From: Unio delphinus
Lineage: Eukaryota; Mollusca; Bivalvia; Unionida; Unionidae
Reading direction: 5' to 3'
Assembly: GCA_029339505.1 (NCBI GenBank)
Contig: JAQISU010000182.1
Coordinates: 3,060,001 to 3,124,000 of the forward strand
Length of the DNA stretch: 64,000 nt
Below the pieces are notes generated by a model that saw nothing but the letters and a program-made list of their open reading frames with translations, was not told the DNA's origin and did not search any database. Of the stretch, positions 41,534-50,746 are shown in pieces (within the stretch, counting starts at the first letter, position 1; each line of letters starts with the position of its first letter). A program made the translations under genes and the position numbers.

Positions 41534-42659
41534 TTAATCATTATGGTAACCGTAAACATCCGTAGGATTTTTGGCTAGCTCATCAATGAACTCTCGGTAT
41601 ACATCAATATCCATGATACCACCCTCAAATAGTCGTCTGCAGATATCAGCTGCCTCATTAATTACTTCTGGTGAGTTATTTCCAGCTCGTTTCCCTCCTA
41701 AGAGAACATCTAATCGTGATAGATCCGATAGAATACTATTAGGACAATGAACTATACCGCTACCTGAAAAACCCTTTTGATATCCACAAGCGAATTTTGC
41801 AGTTGTACCAGCTGCACCTTGTGTGGGATCAACTTCTGCCATTATTTTTATTTCGGGAGGTTCATATGGTGGTGGTGATGGTGGTAAACCACTTTTTATA
41901 TCATCTATTTTTCTCATATAATTCTTAAAATCACTATTCTCTTTGCTTCTAATTCCAACGCGATTTGCCAAATATATTTTTCTATTCCAAGTGTCAGCGG
42001 TTCTTTTTATAAAATCTTCATATCCATCATTTAAATATTTTTCCCTCGTGTCTTTTGGAAATGAATAAACAGCAAATTTAGCTAATTGATAATTCGTGGA
42101 AATGCTTCTAATTTCATACATCGCTTCCTAAGTAAATACCTTTTGAGGTGTGTATTCCCCCCCTCTCTCGGAATTTCTTCTTCTTGAAGTTGTTGTTCAT
42201 CTTCTTCTTCAATATCACCTAGTCGTTGTTTAAGTCGTTCTTGTTCTTGTTTAAGTCGTTCTTGTTCACGTTGTTCTTGTTTAAGTCGTTCTTGTTCTCG
42301 TTCTTCTTGTTCCTGAAGTCGTGAAGCGATTATTATATCACCAGGAAGTGTTTTTAAAGATTCCTTTGTTTGCTTGGATCTCTTTGCTATTTTGTCAAGT
42401 ACTGGAAGAAGGGTTGGTCTTTCTTTCTCTCGTTGTTCCTCAGAAATATTCTCCATATGACTTTTTCAGTGGTTTATACGACTTTTCCCGTTCCAGTGAT
42501 AATTGGTTTGAATAACTGTTCAGTGCCAGTTGTAAAGTCAGTCTGAAATTTCTGTCTCGTTTGAAGCATATTTCGAACGGATTCACGAACTAGAATAAAT
42601 TTCTTAATCGAAGCTAATCGCTGTCGTACTAAATTAGTTGTCAGTGCTTCACCCACCAT
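41534..42659 (-). pseudogene. Module A conserved virion protein (B counterpart at 51920), broken in three
   Basis: Pieces 42659-42474, 42456-42082 and 42121-41534 together match the 320-residue module B protein. The N-term VGEALTTNLVRQRLASIKKF and C-term block CPNSILSDLSRLDVLLGGKR, AGNNSPEVINEAADICRRLF are conserved. The middle carries a Glu/Gln/Arg-rich coiled-coil repeat (EQERLKQEQREQERLKQ) that B lacks. Two frameshifts separate the pieces. Function unknown, probably structural by its fixed place at the head of every module. Confidence 0.72.
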
Positions 42660-43142
42660 TATAAATATAATATATGATCTAAATTGTAAGTGAAAAAAAG
42701 CTCACCCGAAATTCTTTTGTGTGTTATACTTCCGCTTAGTGATAAATCACCAGTGACACCTGTCTATAGAATTCTATTTTAGGTGAGTAAGTGCATAACT
42801 GTCAATAGTACTTCTGTTCCATACCATGTATTACTCATGTATGGCGTGTTTACGGTGTGATGGCAATCAAGAGGGAAGTTTCATTTTGGTGTAAAATTGA
42901 CATCGTTTGACCCATAGGTTACATATGTAAGACAACATATCCCCATTAGAACCCATCAGGTGTTATGCACATCTGACCGGTCCCAGAGGTACCACAAAAT
43001 ATAGTCTCCAAGAGGTGATCTAACTCGTCAAGTAACGGGTTAGAACTCCAAGAAGGTATATTTCGTGAATGGACGTCACTATATACATTGTATTTACATA
43101 ATGCCTATTTATATATATATATATATATACATATAAGAAGAT
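42660..43142. other. Non-coding gap with (TA)n at 43111-43130
   Basis: No gene recognised. It marks the boundary between module A and unrelated sequence. Confidence 0.4.
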
Positions 43143-43517
43143 TTGACGTCTTTAAAATTCGAAATTCTAAAACTTTCAGAAAAACAAATGAAAAGAAGTC
43201 TTCACAGCAGCTTTTTAAACAACTGTGTCGAAGAAGGGATAATTCCGTCAGGACTACAGTTAAAACTTAAAATTTACATTGGAAACGGCGGTGAAGAATT
43301 CCAAAAATCAATTGACAACCTTTTGGATAAAGTTTCATTAAATATATGCGAGAGACTTGCAGAAGAACAAAAGAAAATATCCCTAGACATAGGAAAGCAA
43401 ATGGAAAATGCTAGAGATAAACTTAAAAAGAAACTTGACGGACATAGTCTTTTTGACTTTGATCAAGAAGTGTATGAAAATATATATACATATAGATATT
43501 TACAGGTATATACTTAA
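43143..43517 (+). CDS. Hypothetical helical protein, 124 aa
   Basis: Unrecognised. From ATG 43143 the protein is charged and mostly helical, with a likely coiled coil from about residue 65 to 105 (LAEEQKKISLDIGKQ then KLKKKLDG). An overlapping ORF starts at 43088. It lies between module A and the core, on the plus strand. No homologous block appears beside modules B or C. It could be a fragment of another transposon ORF and may not be expressed. Confidence 0.35.
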   Translation: MTSLKFEILKLSEKQMKRSLHSSFLNNCVEEGIIPSGLQLKLKIYIGNGGEEFQKSIDNLLDKVSLNICERLAEEQKKISLDIGKQMENARDKLKKKLDGHSLFDFDQEVYENIYTYRYLQVYT

Positions 43518-43519
43518 TT

Positions 43520-43600
43520 GTATTTACAATGAAATGACAGGTATGATATATACAATGAAATGATAGGTGTGATATATACAATGAAATGATATGCACACAT
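43520..43600. repeat. Short tandem repeat, unit about 30 bp, about three copies
   Basis: ATGATATATACAATGAAATG with a GACAGGT or GATAGGT spacer repeats about three times. Confidence 0.75.
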
Positions 43601-43627
43601 CACATACACACACGGGAGCACTTCTAC

Positions 43628-43736
43628 ATTCAAACTGAAACCACCATACCCCCCACAAAATCACCCCGGGTTGAATGAAAATACACATTCACACCGTGTG
43701 ACGGTGTGTGTGGTATGGTGGTTTCACGGTTTGAAT
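43628..43736. repeat. Inverted repeat / hairpin
   Basis: ATTCAAACTGAAACCACCAT (from 43628) pairs with ATGGTGGTTTCACGGTTTGA (near 43715-43734) with a 2-nt bulge. A second small palindrome (CACACCGT/ACGGTGTG) sits inside at about 43690-43708. It could be a foldback element or MITE relic. Confidence 0.7.
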
Positions 43737-43799
43737 TTCGAATGGCTGAAAGCCTCCAATTATATATAGAAAACCTTCAGATAGGTACCGTCGTTAATA

Positions 43800-44129
43800 A
43801 TGCCTGCTACGAGATTCGAACAATGGGCCCCAGGACGAGATTCCATCTGTTTATACAATACACTAGCGTCTGTAATCTATAAATCCATAAATCTGAATAC
43901 GATATATTTGTATCATGTGAAGGGTTTTATCACAGTTATTTTGTATGCCGTGGCATATTTTCCAATTTTTGTATCCACTTTGTTATTTTCGACAAATCCG
44001 TTATTGTTGTTGCTGTGGTTTTTCTTTATCCTTCTTTCTTTCCATGTTAGGGAGAAATTTGGGGAGTGCCGTTTTGTTACATCTTTTCAGTTTGGGGTGA
44101 AAGATGCCATCTGGTTGAGATCAAACTGA
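43800..44129 (+). CDS. Hypothetical membrane-segment ORF, 109 aa
   Basis: Unrecognised. A strongly hydrophobic stretch (about residues 38-82) could form two TM helices, but the composition is what T-rich DNA gives by chance and no motif or paralogue supports it. Low confidence that it is a gene. The neighbouring ORF 44134-44334 is equally unsupported. Confidence 0.2.
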   Translation: MPATRFEQWAPGRDSICLYNTLASVIYKSINLNTIYLYHVKGFITVILYAVAYFPIFVSTLLFSTNPLLLLLWFFFILLSFHVREKFGECRFVTSFQFGVKDAIWLRSN

Positions 44130-44431
44130 TTTAATGATGACAACAAAAGAGATTGCCATATACAGAAAACGTCTACCTAGTGAAACATTAAACCAACACA
44201 AAAAAGCCATTATCCCATTGAGATACGTGACTACAACAAAGAAGTCATCGTTGTTTCAAACTACACAGACAAGCGCACACGAGTTATTCCCCTTGGTGTT
44301 ACAAAACAGAATTCAGGCTTATGTAAAATGAATTCTATTTTAAATTCTTTAGAAAAAGCCGAGCGATATACCTATTCTGCAACATATGGTACTTAGGCTC
44401 TACAAATATCGAAATACCTGCTGACTTCATT

Positions 44432-44654
44432 AGCAGCAGAAGGGGCGAACCGGACAACATTTTTAGACAAGTTTTCACTGAAATCACGCTTAAAAACAAT
44501 GAAACCAGTGACATCAGGGCCCAAATGTGTGTGTGAATCATGGATTAGGTCCAAAAAAAAAATATGAAAAAATCAATGAAATTAATGAAATCCTTCATCG
44601 ATTTTTTGGGAAAAAGGGACTACAACATCGTTGTAACTCACCCCTTCTGCTGCT
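44432..44654. repeat. MITE-like inverted-repeat element, copy 3
   Basis: A 223-bp element has AGCAGCAGAAGGGGCGAACC...GGACAAC at the left and GTTGTAACTCACCCCTTCTG...CTGCT at the right, flanked by TA on both sides. It ends 5 bp before the ATPase stop codon (44660), so it lies against the core without disrupting the ORF. Confidence 0.65.
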
Positions 44655-44659
44655 ATGGG

Positions 44660-45331
44660 TTAACCGAATATTTGATCCAGTCCGATACGATATCGTGTTC
44701 GAGGGTCATGTAAATTTATTGTTACAAATCCGTGGGGGGTAGACTGAGCATGACTAAAGAAATTTCTAAATTGATTGAAGTCCATATCAGAACACCATGT
44801 CTGCCAAATATTTCGTAGCGTATGTGTATCAACGCCGTTGAATACAGCAAGCATATTACAGTTATCTCTAATCACTTTTGGAATCTGAGTGTAGCGTTGA
44901 GTGACATAGATCACGTCCGTGTTTTTATGCCTGCCTCGGGAAAATATTCTAGCAGGATTTTTTTGTTTATCTAACATGACATCGTCGTATACAACTAAAT
45001 TGTTGATACTTCCATCGAGGTCATTCACGGATGGCGCCTCGTCAATATCGGTTATAAATTCAATAACATCCTCGTCAGCAATCTCTGAAGCGTTTTCATT
45101 AAATTCTTTTAGCACTTCATAGCATCGTTGGTCGTCTACGCTAGGGGCAATTAAATACAACTTATCCCACTTCATCCATCTCATTATTAAATTGAGCAAC
45201 AATTGCGTTTTACCGGATCCAGATGGTCCGATTATAATTGCGCGGATAGAGTTTGGTAGCGCTGCATGATGCTTCACTGGTTCTCTTGTTTTAGTCGCTG
45301 AAAAATCAATTATATTCATGTCTCTATACAT
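44660..45331 (-). CDS. A32/FtsK-HerA-type genome-packaging ATPase
   Basis: A 223-residue protein of the usual size for Polinton/adintovirus packaging ATPases. Walker A GPSGSGKT lies at residues 35-42, Walker B VVYDDVM has its acidic pair at about 116-117, and there is a sensor-like stretch VTQRYTQIPKVIRDNCN at about 143-159. It would pump the DNA genome into the preformed capsid. Start ATG 45331 (MYRDMN) leaves only 5 bp to the divergent zinc-ribbon gene at 45337. A second in-frame ATG at 45319 is an alternative start. The ORF is intact. It is one of the clearest hallmark genes, with no second copy in the window. Confidence 0.93.
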   Translation of the reverse strand: MYRDMNIIDFSATKTREPVKHHAALPNSIRAIIIGPSGSGKTQLLLNLIMRWMKWDKLYLIAPSVDDQRCYEVLKEFNENASEIADEDVIEFITDIDEAPSVNDLDGSINNLVVYDDVMLDKQKNPARIFSRGRHKNTDVIYVTQRYTQIPKVIRDNCNMLAVFNGVDTHTLRNIWQTWCSDMDFNQFRNFFSHAQSTPHGFVTINLHDPRTRYRIGLDQIFG

Positions 45332-45336
45332 AAATT

Positions 45337-45534
45337 ATGGATCTATATTGCGTGAAGTGTAAGGCGCGTACTGGCACAGATGACTTGACGACGATTACAA
45401 CTAAAAATAACCGATCAGCGCTTTCTGGTAAATGCGTACAGTGTAGTACAAAGAAATTTAGATTTGTTTCTAAACCCAAAGAACCCAAGGAACCTTTAAA
45501 AAAAAACGAGGAGGTGATATCGCTGCCAAATTAG
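45337..45534 (+). CDS. Zinc-ribbon protein, upstream part of a zinc-ribbon/PLA2 gene
   Basis: The 65-residue ORF opens with MDLYCVKCKART and has a second Cys pair GKCVQCSTKK, a four-cysteine zinc ribbon of the small type found in many large DNA viruses (DUF5679-like). It is followed by a Lys/Pro/Glu linker. The frame closes at 45532-45534, but just before, at 45498-45506, is an A9 run ending AAAAAAC, and the -1 frame runs straight into the PLA2 domain. The ancestral protein was probably a single zinc-ribbon-PLA2 fusion. It is divergent from the ATPase, 5 bp apart. Confidence 0.72.
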   Translation: MDLYCVKCKARTGTDDLTTITTKNNRSALSGKCVQCSTKKFRFVSKPKEPKEPLKKNEEVISLPN

Positions 45535-45866
45535 CAAAACTCCCTGGAACCCCATGGGCAAAATACCCCGGAGAAAAACACCTTCCAGGGTATAGTTATT
45601 GTGGACCGGGAACAAGACTTGATATCAGACTCAATGATCAAAATCAGCCCCGACCCAATGAGGAACCAATAAACGCTATTGATAAGGCCTGTCACCTTCA
45701 TGATGTTGCTTATAAAAGCAGCAATTTGCAACACAGGCATCTAGCAGATGTGAAATTAATTCATGCGTTGAATTCTATCACTGATAAATCCTTCAAAGAA
45801 AAATTGGCTTCATTTTTGATAAAATCGGCTATGAAAAGTAAATTGATGTTAGGTGCTGGTAATTAA
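45498..45866 (+). CDS. Parvovirus-type secreted phospholipase A2 domain (-1 frame)
   Basis: The open frame starts inside the A9 run with no ATG of its own ahead of the domain. It contains a basic KKKRGGD linker, then the calcium loop YCGPGTRLD and the catalytic helix ACHLHDVAYK with the His-Asp pair, followed by ADVKLIHAL. This is the compact PLA2 fold found in parvovirus VP1 and some adintoviruses, which cleaves phospholipids to let a virion leave the endosome. It ends at TAA 45864-45866, overlapping the spacer before the integrase. Expression requires a -1 frameshift, transcriptional slippage, or that the A-run length is mis-sequenced. The active-site motif looks intact. Confidence 0.8.
   Translation, partial: KKKRGGDIAAKLAKLPGTPWAKYPGEKHLPGYSYCGPGTRLDIRLNDQNQPRPNEEPINAIDKACHLHDVAYKSSNLQHRHLADVKLIHALNSITDKSFKEKLASFLIKSAMKSKLMLGAGN
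45501..45507 (+). promoter_or_regulatory. Candidate -1 frameshift site A AAA AAC
   Basis: In the zinc-ribbon frame the heptamer A AAA AAC is phased as a classical X XXY YYZ slippery site, and the -1 frame leads directly into the PLA2 domain. No downstream pseudoknot was worked out. Confidence 0.4.
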
Positions 45867-45873
45867 TAACAAC

Positions 45874-46818
45874 ATGGAATCTATTTACTATTCCCCAAGA
45901 GGATACTGGAAGGGTAATGCTGCAATCAGTAAACTCGCTAGCGCCGCAAAAGTGAAAAAAACCACTGCGGCTCATTGGTTATCCAAACAGGCACTATGGC
46001 AAATTTATCTACCACCGCCTAAACAAATTCAATTCTCGCATTTTGATGTGACCTTTCCTAATGAAATTCATCAGGCTGATCTATTATTTCTGCCACATGA
46101 TCGTGGTTACAAATATGCGTTAACTGTAGTTTATATTGCAAGTCGATACAAAGAAGCAGAACCTTTAAAAACAAAATCAGCCACTGAAGTGGCTTCTGCA
46201 TTTGAAAGGATTTATCGAAGGAGCCCTCTGCACTGGCCAAATCTGTTACAAGTTGACCCGGGCAAGGAATTTCAGGGTGCAGTGTTATCTACAATGAAAT
46301 ATCACAATGTCGCTATCAGACGAGGGCATACTGCACTGCATCGTGATCAGGCCATTGTAGAACGATTTAATCGGATTCTTGCTGAGCGGTTATTTGGATA
46401 TCAATATGCAAAAGAATTCATCCAAGAAAAAAGATCCCGTGAATGGGTTAAGAGATTACCAGGTGTAGTTACCGCACTGAATAACGAGATTACTAGAACC
46501 ATCAACATGAAACCTATCAACGCGATTAAAAAGAAGTCGATACCTGAAAAACCACAAAAAGATTTCAAAGAACCAATTCTTGGTAGTAATGTCATTGTGA
46601 GGTACTTATATGAACCAGGAGAGCTTGAGGGTGGTACAAAAAGGGCTACTGATCCTATTTGGAGCGTCACTACGCATAAGATATCTAGTATAACACGATC
46701 TACAGGTAGACTTCCAATCTATAAACTGGATTCAACTGCCCCTCAGCGTGGGTTTACTAGACAACAACTACAAGTAATTCCTGACGATACTCAATTACCA
46801 CCGCATGGTCTTAACTAG
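45874..46818 (+). CDS. Retroviral-type (RVE) integrase of the Polinton
   Basis: From ATG 45874 (MESIYYSP) it is 314 residues, typical for Polinton integrases. An N-terminal helix-turn-helix region covers about residues 15-40. The DDE core has Asp69 (HQADLLFLP), Asp128 (QVDPGKEF) and Glu163 (QAIVERFNR) with normal spacing. A C-terminal region with a small beta fold (LPIYKLDSTAPQRGFTRQQL) resembles integrase tail or chromodomain-like modules. Opening the frame at GTG 45853 would overlap the PLA2 stop, so the ATG is preferred. The gene is intact. It would cut and join the element ends to host DNA, normally giving a 6-bp target duplication. It is convergent with the polymerase-helicase gene. Confidence 0.93.
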   Translation: MESIYYSPRGYWKGNAAISKLASAAKVKKTTAAHWLSKQALWQIYLPPPKQIQFSHFDVTFPNEIHQADLLFLPHDRGYKYALTVVYIASRYKEAEPLKTKSATEVASAFERIYRRSPLHWPNLLQVDPGKEFQGAVLSTMKYHNVAIRRGHTALHRDQAIVERFNRILAERLFGYQYAKEFIQEKRSREWVKRLPGVVTALNNEITRTINMKPINAIKKKSIPEKPQKDFKEPILGSNVIVRYLYEPGELEGGTKRATDPIWSVTTHKISSITRSTGRLPIYKLDSTAPQRGFTRQQLQVIPDDTQLPPHGLN

Positions 46819-46995
46819 CACCCTTGCGTCTATTGCACTCAAGACAAGTCAACATCACATTATTTCTGACATGACCGAGATTGTTATTTTTTCTGTCTAC
46901 GGTGAATTGGCGAGGATCCTTATCCGAATACTGCCAACGCATTATACAATTGCAACTCGCGCAGTGATTATTCTGTTGTTTCTTCAAAGTGATTA
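46819..46995. other. Convergent gap between integrase and polymerase-helicase
   Basis: 177 bp with no gene. A Cys/His-containing open stretch on the minus strand upstream of 46995 is not supported. Confidence 0.4.
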
Positions 46996-49900
46996 TTAAT
47001 TCAGCATCAATATCAAATTCTCGTTGTTTTTTTTTTTGTCTTGTTGTTTGTAACCGGAGAGTTTTTTATCAATAATATCATTATCATCGCCAATGATTTC
47101 ATCATCGCCTGACTCTGTCAGGACAATTCTTCGAAGTTGATTTATTTTTCGTACTCTAGACACTGCGAGATAGACTAAATTTGACCATTCTATGCGATTA
47201 TCTACCATCCAAACAGTTGTATCCGATATAGTCAATCCCTGTGAAGAATGTATCGTCGCTGCGTATCCTAGCGTCCATGGGGATTTATTAGCACGCAATG
47301 CATCTTCAACAACATTGATATCAACCAGCACAATATCATTTAATACGAGAATCTTCTTTTCACGCCCTGACTCTGTCAGGCCTGGAATATCAACTTCGAT
47401 GTTCTGTTTTCGCGTATCCGATGGCCTATAACATAACGGTACTGGAAGTGTTGCAAATTTTTGTTTATGCAATTCAAATAACTTCATCTGAAGTGTGTCC
47501 CTGACTATTTTTCTACTTGCAATGATTAAATCATTTGGTCTCCACGCTTCCCAAAACTCATTCATGGGAGTTTCCGAAATTATTTCACGGGTTATTTCAC
47601 ACTGGATTCTATCCGGTTGTAATCTAATTAGTTTCTTCAATTCTTTTAATTCATTATCAAGTGATCTATGATCGGTATCAATTTCTTCATAATAGTCTAC
47701 AAAACCCTTTAGCCATTCATGGGGGGATGCACCGACAAATGGTGGTGGTTGCCCGTGATCACCGCACATGACGATTTTTGTATTCTTCAATAACAACCAC
47801 TCAAGAAATATTTTTAAGACATCTTCTGACACTGTGTCTATTTCATCCCAAATCATGATTTCAGGAATAAATTTCTCTCCCATGCGCTCAGGAGTCCATT
47901 TATCTCCCTTCCATCGGAAAAAGCTGTGATAAGTGCAGGCATTTACCCCTCTCTGTATCATTTCTCTTGCAAGTCTATGAGTTGGTGTTAGTACAATCAT
48001 GTTTGGATTGGAAGCACGAAATAACTCAATTGCCCGGGTTGTTTTTCCTGACCCACCACAGCCGTTTAAATAAACTGTTTTATACAGGCATATTGGATCA
48101 GAAATCGGTGGTGCACTAGAAAATTCTGAACACTGCTTGCTTTCTAAGTAATTTTTTTCAATGGTAACATCTGCTGATGGAATATAATCATGAATCATTT
48201 CTTTCTTAATTCTCCATGATCCCCATTTCTCGTTGCCAGTAGCCTTAAAATCAGCCATTTTGCTATTTATGTAAAATGAATCAGTAGCAACTCTAACTGC
48301 GGTGGTAGGAAATCTATTGATCATTGAAAACAGATTGATAGAAGCATAACCAAGCATAGAAGCTCTCAAATGTGTGTACTGCGGATGGTATCCATCATTG
48401 TAGGTAACAATTGTACCCAATTTGGTTCCATCGGACAGAAATGCGTCCTTACGATTGACATATAGGCCCTTATTCGTTAGATCCGCCATTACAAAATCGT
48501 ATTCAGCGTTGTCTATAATCAATCGTGAAGAATATTTCGTATTATCATCTTTGCCACCTTGGGTAAATTTACCGATTATTCTTCGTCCAAGATTTTTTGC
48601 TTCATTGTTTCTGATTTCAAATAACTGTCTGGACCAATCCATGATTTGTTGTTCATTAAAATCAGGAAACAGTTTTCGCTCTTCGCTAATTATTTTTTCT
48701 AGATCAGGTTGTGGTAACCAGACTGATTTCTGTGCTCGATAGGATATAATTGCTTCACTGACAATTAATGATTTTAACATCTTACAATCAAGCATATATC
48801 GTAATAACACTATTGGCATCCAGTGTTTTTCAGACATGTGTTTACCAATCCAAAGATAACTACACGGATGAAGCGCTTGAGCCATTTCAAATGATACCAC
48901 ACAAGCGAATCCGGTTAAATCAAAATCAGGAAGTGGTCCATTAATCGCAACACGGGTCATTTCGTGTGTAGGGTGTCCAAATCGTTTGAAATATTTCTCG
49001 CATTCTCCATACCCAAGAAAACTTCCTGGATAACACGCAATCATATCAACGGAAATAACGGTATCAGCGGTGTATTTTGTGTTCCATAATCCGCCGTGGC
49101 TGTATTCAAGACAGGACAATTTGACATCTGATAAAAACTCACTTCGTGTTGGTTTCCACCCGTTTTTCTTTCTAGCAAGATGTGCTGCAATGGATGGTAC
49201 TGTGAAACAGTTTGCTAATAATTGATCTTCGATTTCCCCCTCAGAAAACTCACTAGCTAGTTGTTTCATTTGATTCTGCAGCTCTTCAGTACGGTATAAT
49301 TCTCCGTTAGGCCTTACAAACTGATCAAATCTGCATTCCTCGTCTGAATTACTATGAAATAGCCACACTGTCACAGGATCGTTTTTACTCAAATGGTAAA
49401 GAGCATCAAATAATTTCTGCTCTGAAAAAAACTCTTCGGTTTGGGATAGATATTTTACGGTTTTATCCCGTGGGAATATTGTTACTGCAGATGGCCACGC
49501 GTGCGCGTTATGATCAATAATTTCAATGGGGGCTGCTTTTGATTTATATTTCGATTCGTATAATACTCCTCCGGTGATTGTCCTTACCGATATTGGAAAT
49601 CTTAATGATTTTTCTAATTTAGTTATATCCTGAATTGCTGCTCCATGCTCTTTTACCGTGAACTCCCACTCGGCTATTTTTTTTCGTCTTAGATCAGTTA
49701 GTTTATTTCCCCGGGACGCATTTGTGAAGTGTTCTATTATTCATTCTGCTACACAATTGAGCCCTGTCGAATATTTCATGGGTGCTAGTTTTGAAATATC
49801 AGGTTTTTCATTGAGCGGATAGATCCCGTAAACAACTGCTGTGACAGGATAAGATCTTTCGTAGTAGGGTTTATCAATTCCAGTCAAAATTCCCGGTTTG

Positions 49901-50649
49901 GAATCCCGGTTCACGGTGACAGTTTTTTTGCCCCTGAGAATGGGTTCAAATTTATCCCTAATGATCCATTTGCCATCCTCACGGATAATGAATTTAATTC
50001 GGAAAAAATGACTTTTTTCCCCAATACGTGAAATGATCACTGCTGCCTTTTCATCATTCATGGTAGCGTCAACAACACCATCAATTCGAAATGTTGACCA
50101 ACAATAAGATGCTCCATCACGCTTGAATTCATTAAAACAGTCTCTGATGGCGTTATCAAGAATTTTATTCTTGGGTGTATTAGAAACTATATCAAGATTG
50201 AATTGAGCATCCTTCCATGGTGATCTCATGTTTCCGTCTCTTGGACGTTTGTTACGTTTTTTGGGTCTATCGATATTAAATCTAGGATTGATTTTCAATA
50301 ATCTCTTAAACTCTTTCATGTTTCCGTCTCTTGGACGTTTGTTACGTTTTTTGGGTCTATCGATATTAAATTTAGGGTTAATTTTTAATAATCTCTTAAA
50401 CTCTTTCATGTTTCCGTCTTTTGGACGTTTGTTACGTTTGTTTCCGTCTATTGGACGTTTTTTTGGTCTATCGCGATTAAATCTAGGCTTGATTTTCAAT
50501 AATCTCTTAAACTCTTTCATGTTTCCGTCTACTATACGTTTTTTGGGTCTATCGCGATTAAATCTAGGATTGATTTTCAATAATCTCTTGAACTCTCTAT
50601 CAGCATTGAATTTAGCATTTTTCGAAGTCAATCTCTTGAACTCCTTCAT
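46996..50649 (-). pseudogene. Family B DNA polymerase fused to SF1 helicase, one internal TGA
   Basis: A single frame runs from ATG 50649 to TAA 46996 with one stop, TGA at 49743-49741. Order: a Lys/Arg-rich tandem-repeat N-terminus (to about 50228), an alpha/beta domain (SYCWSTFRIDGVVDATMNDE), the TGA, and a charged region. The polymerase palm follows: motif A SVDMIACYPG (about 49048-49020), motif B-like NLGRRIIGKF and motif C RVATDSFYI (about 48290), where Ala stands in place of the first Asp and the catalytic second Asp is kept. An SF1 helicase ends the protein, with Walker A GCGGSGKTT (about 48062-48036), DE box IWDEID, GDHGQPPP and a UvrD/RecD-like GYAATIHSSQG plus AVSRVRK end. The frame between the TGA and 49392 stays open and looks coding, so this is one gene. 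It would replicate the element. TGA is one transition from CGA; no intact paralogue in the window shows the original codon. Confidence 0.85.
50228..50649 (-). repeat. 90-bp tandem repeats encoding basic N-terminal repeats
   Basis: About four 30-residue units (MKEFKRLLKINPRFN then DRPKKR, NKRPRDGN) stay in frame with the polymerase. The units at 50258-50410 are nearly identical. This looks like recent expansion of a basic, perhaps DNA-binding or nuclear-targeting, tail. Confidence 0.85.
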
Positions 50650-50746
50650 GCTATATATAAAACAGGTGTCTAAATGAAAGATTTATGTATAATCAATCAC
50701 TGCAAAATGGGTCAGTCATTGAATTAGACAAATAGTGTAGTATATA

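Noticed and set aside
43800..43830. Possible tRNA gene or SINE box B (GTTCGAATC on the minus strand)
   Set aside because: No matching box A or cloverleaf could be formed nearby, so a single 9-nt match is not enough.
47108..47385. Palindrome CCTGACTCTGTCAGG occurring twice
   Set aside because: Both copies lie inside the polymerase-helicase gene and encode the same LTESG residues. Most simply a coding coincidence, unlike the intergenic stem-loops.
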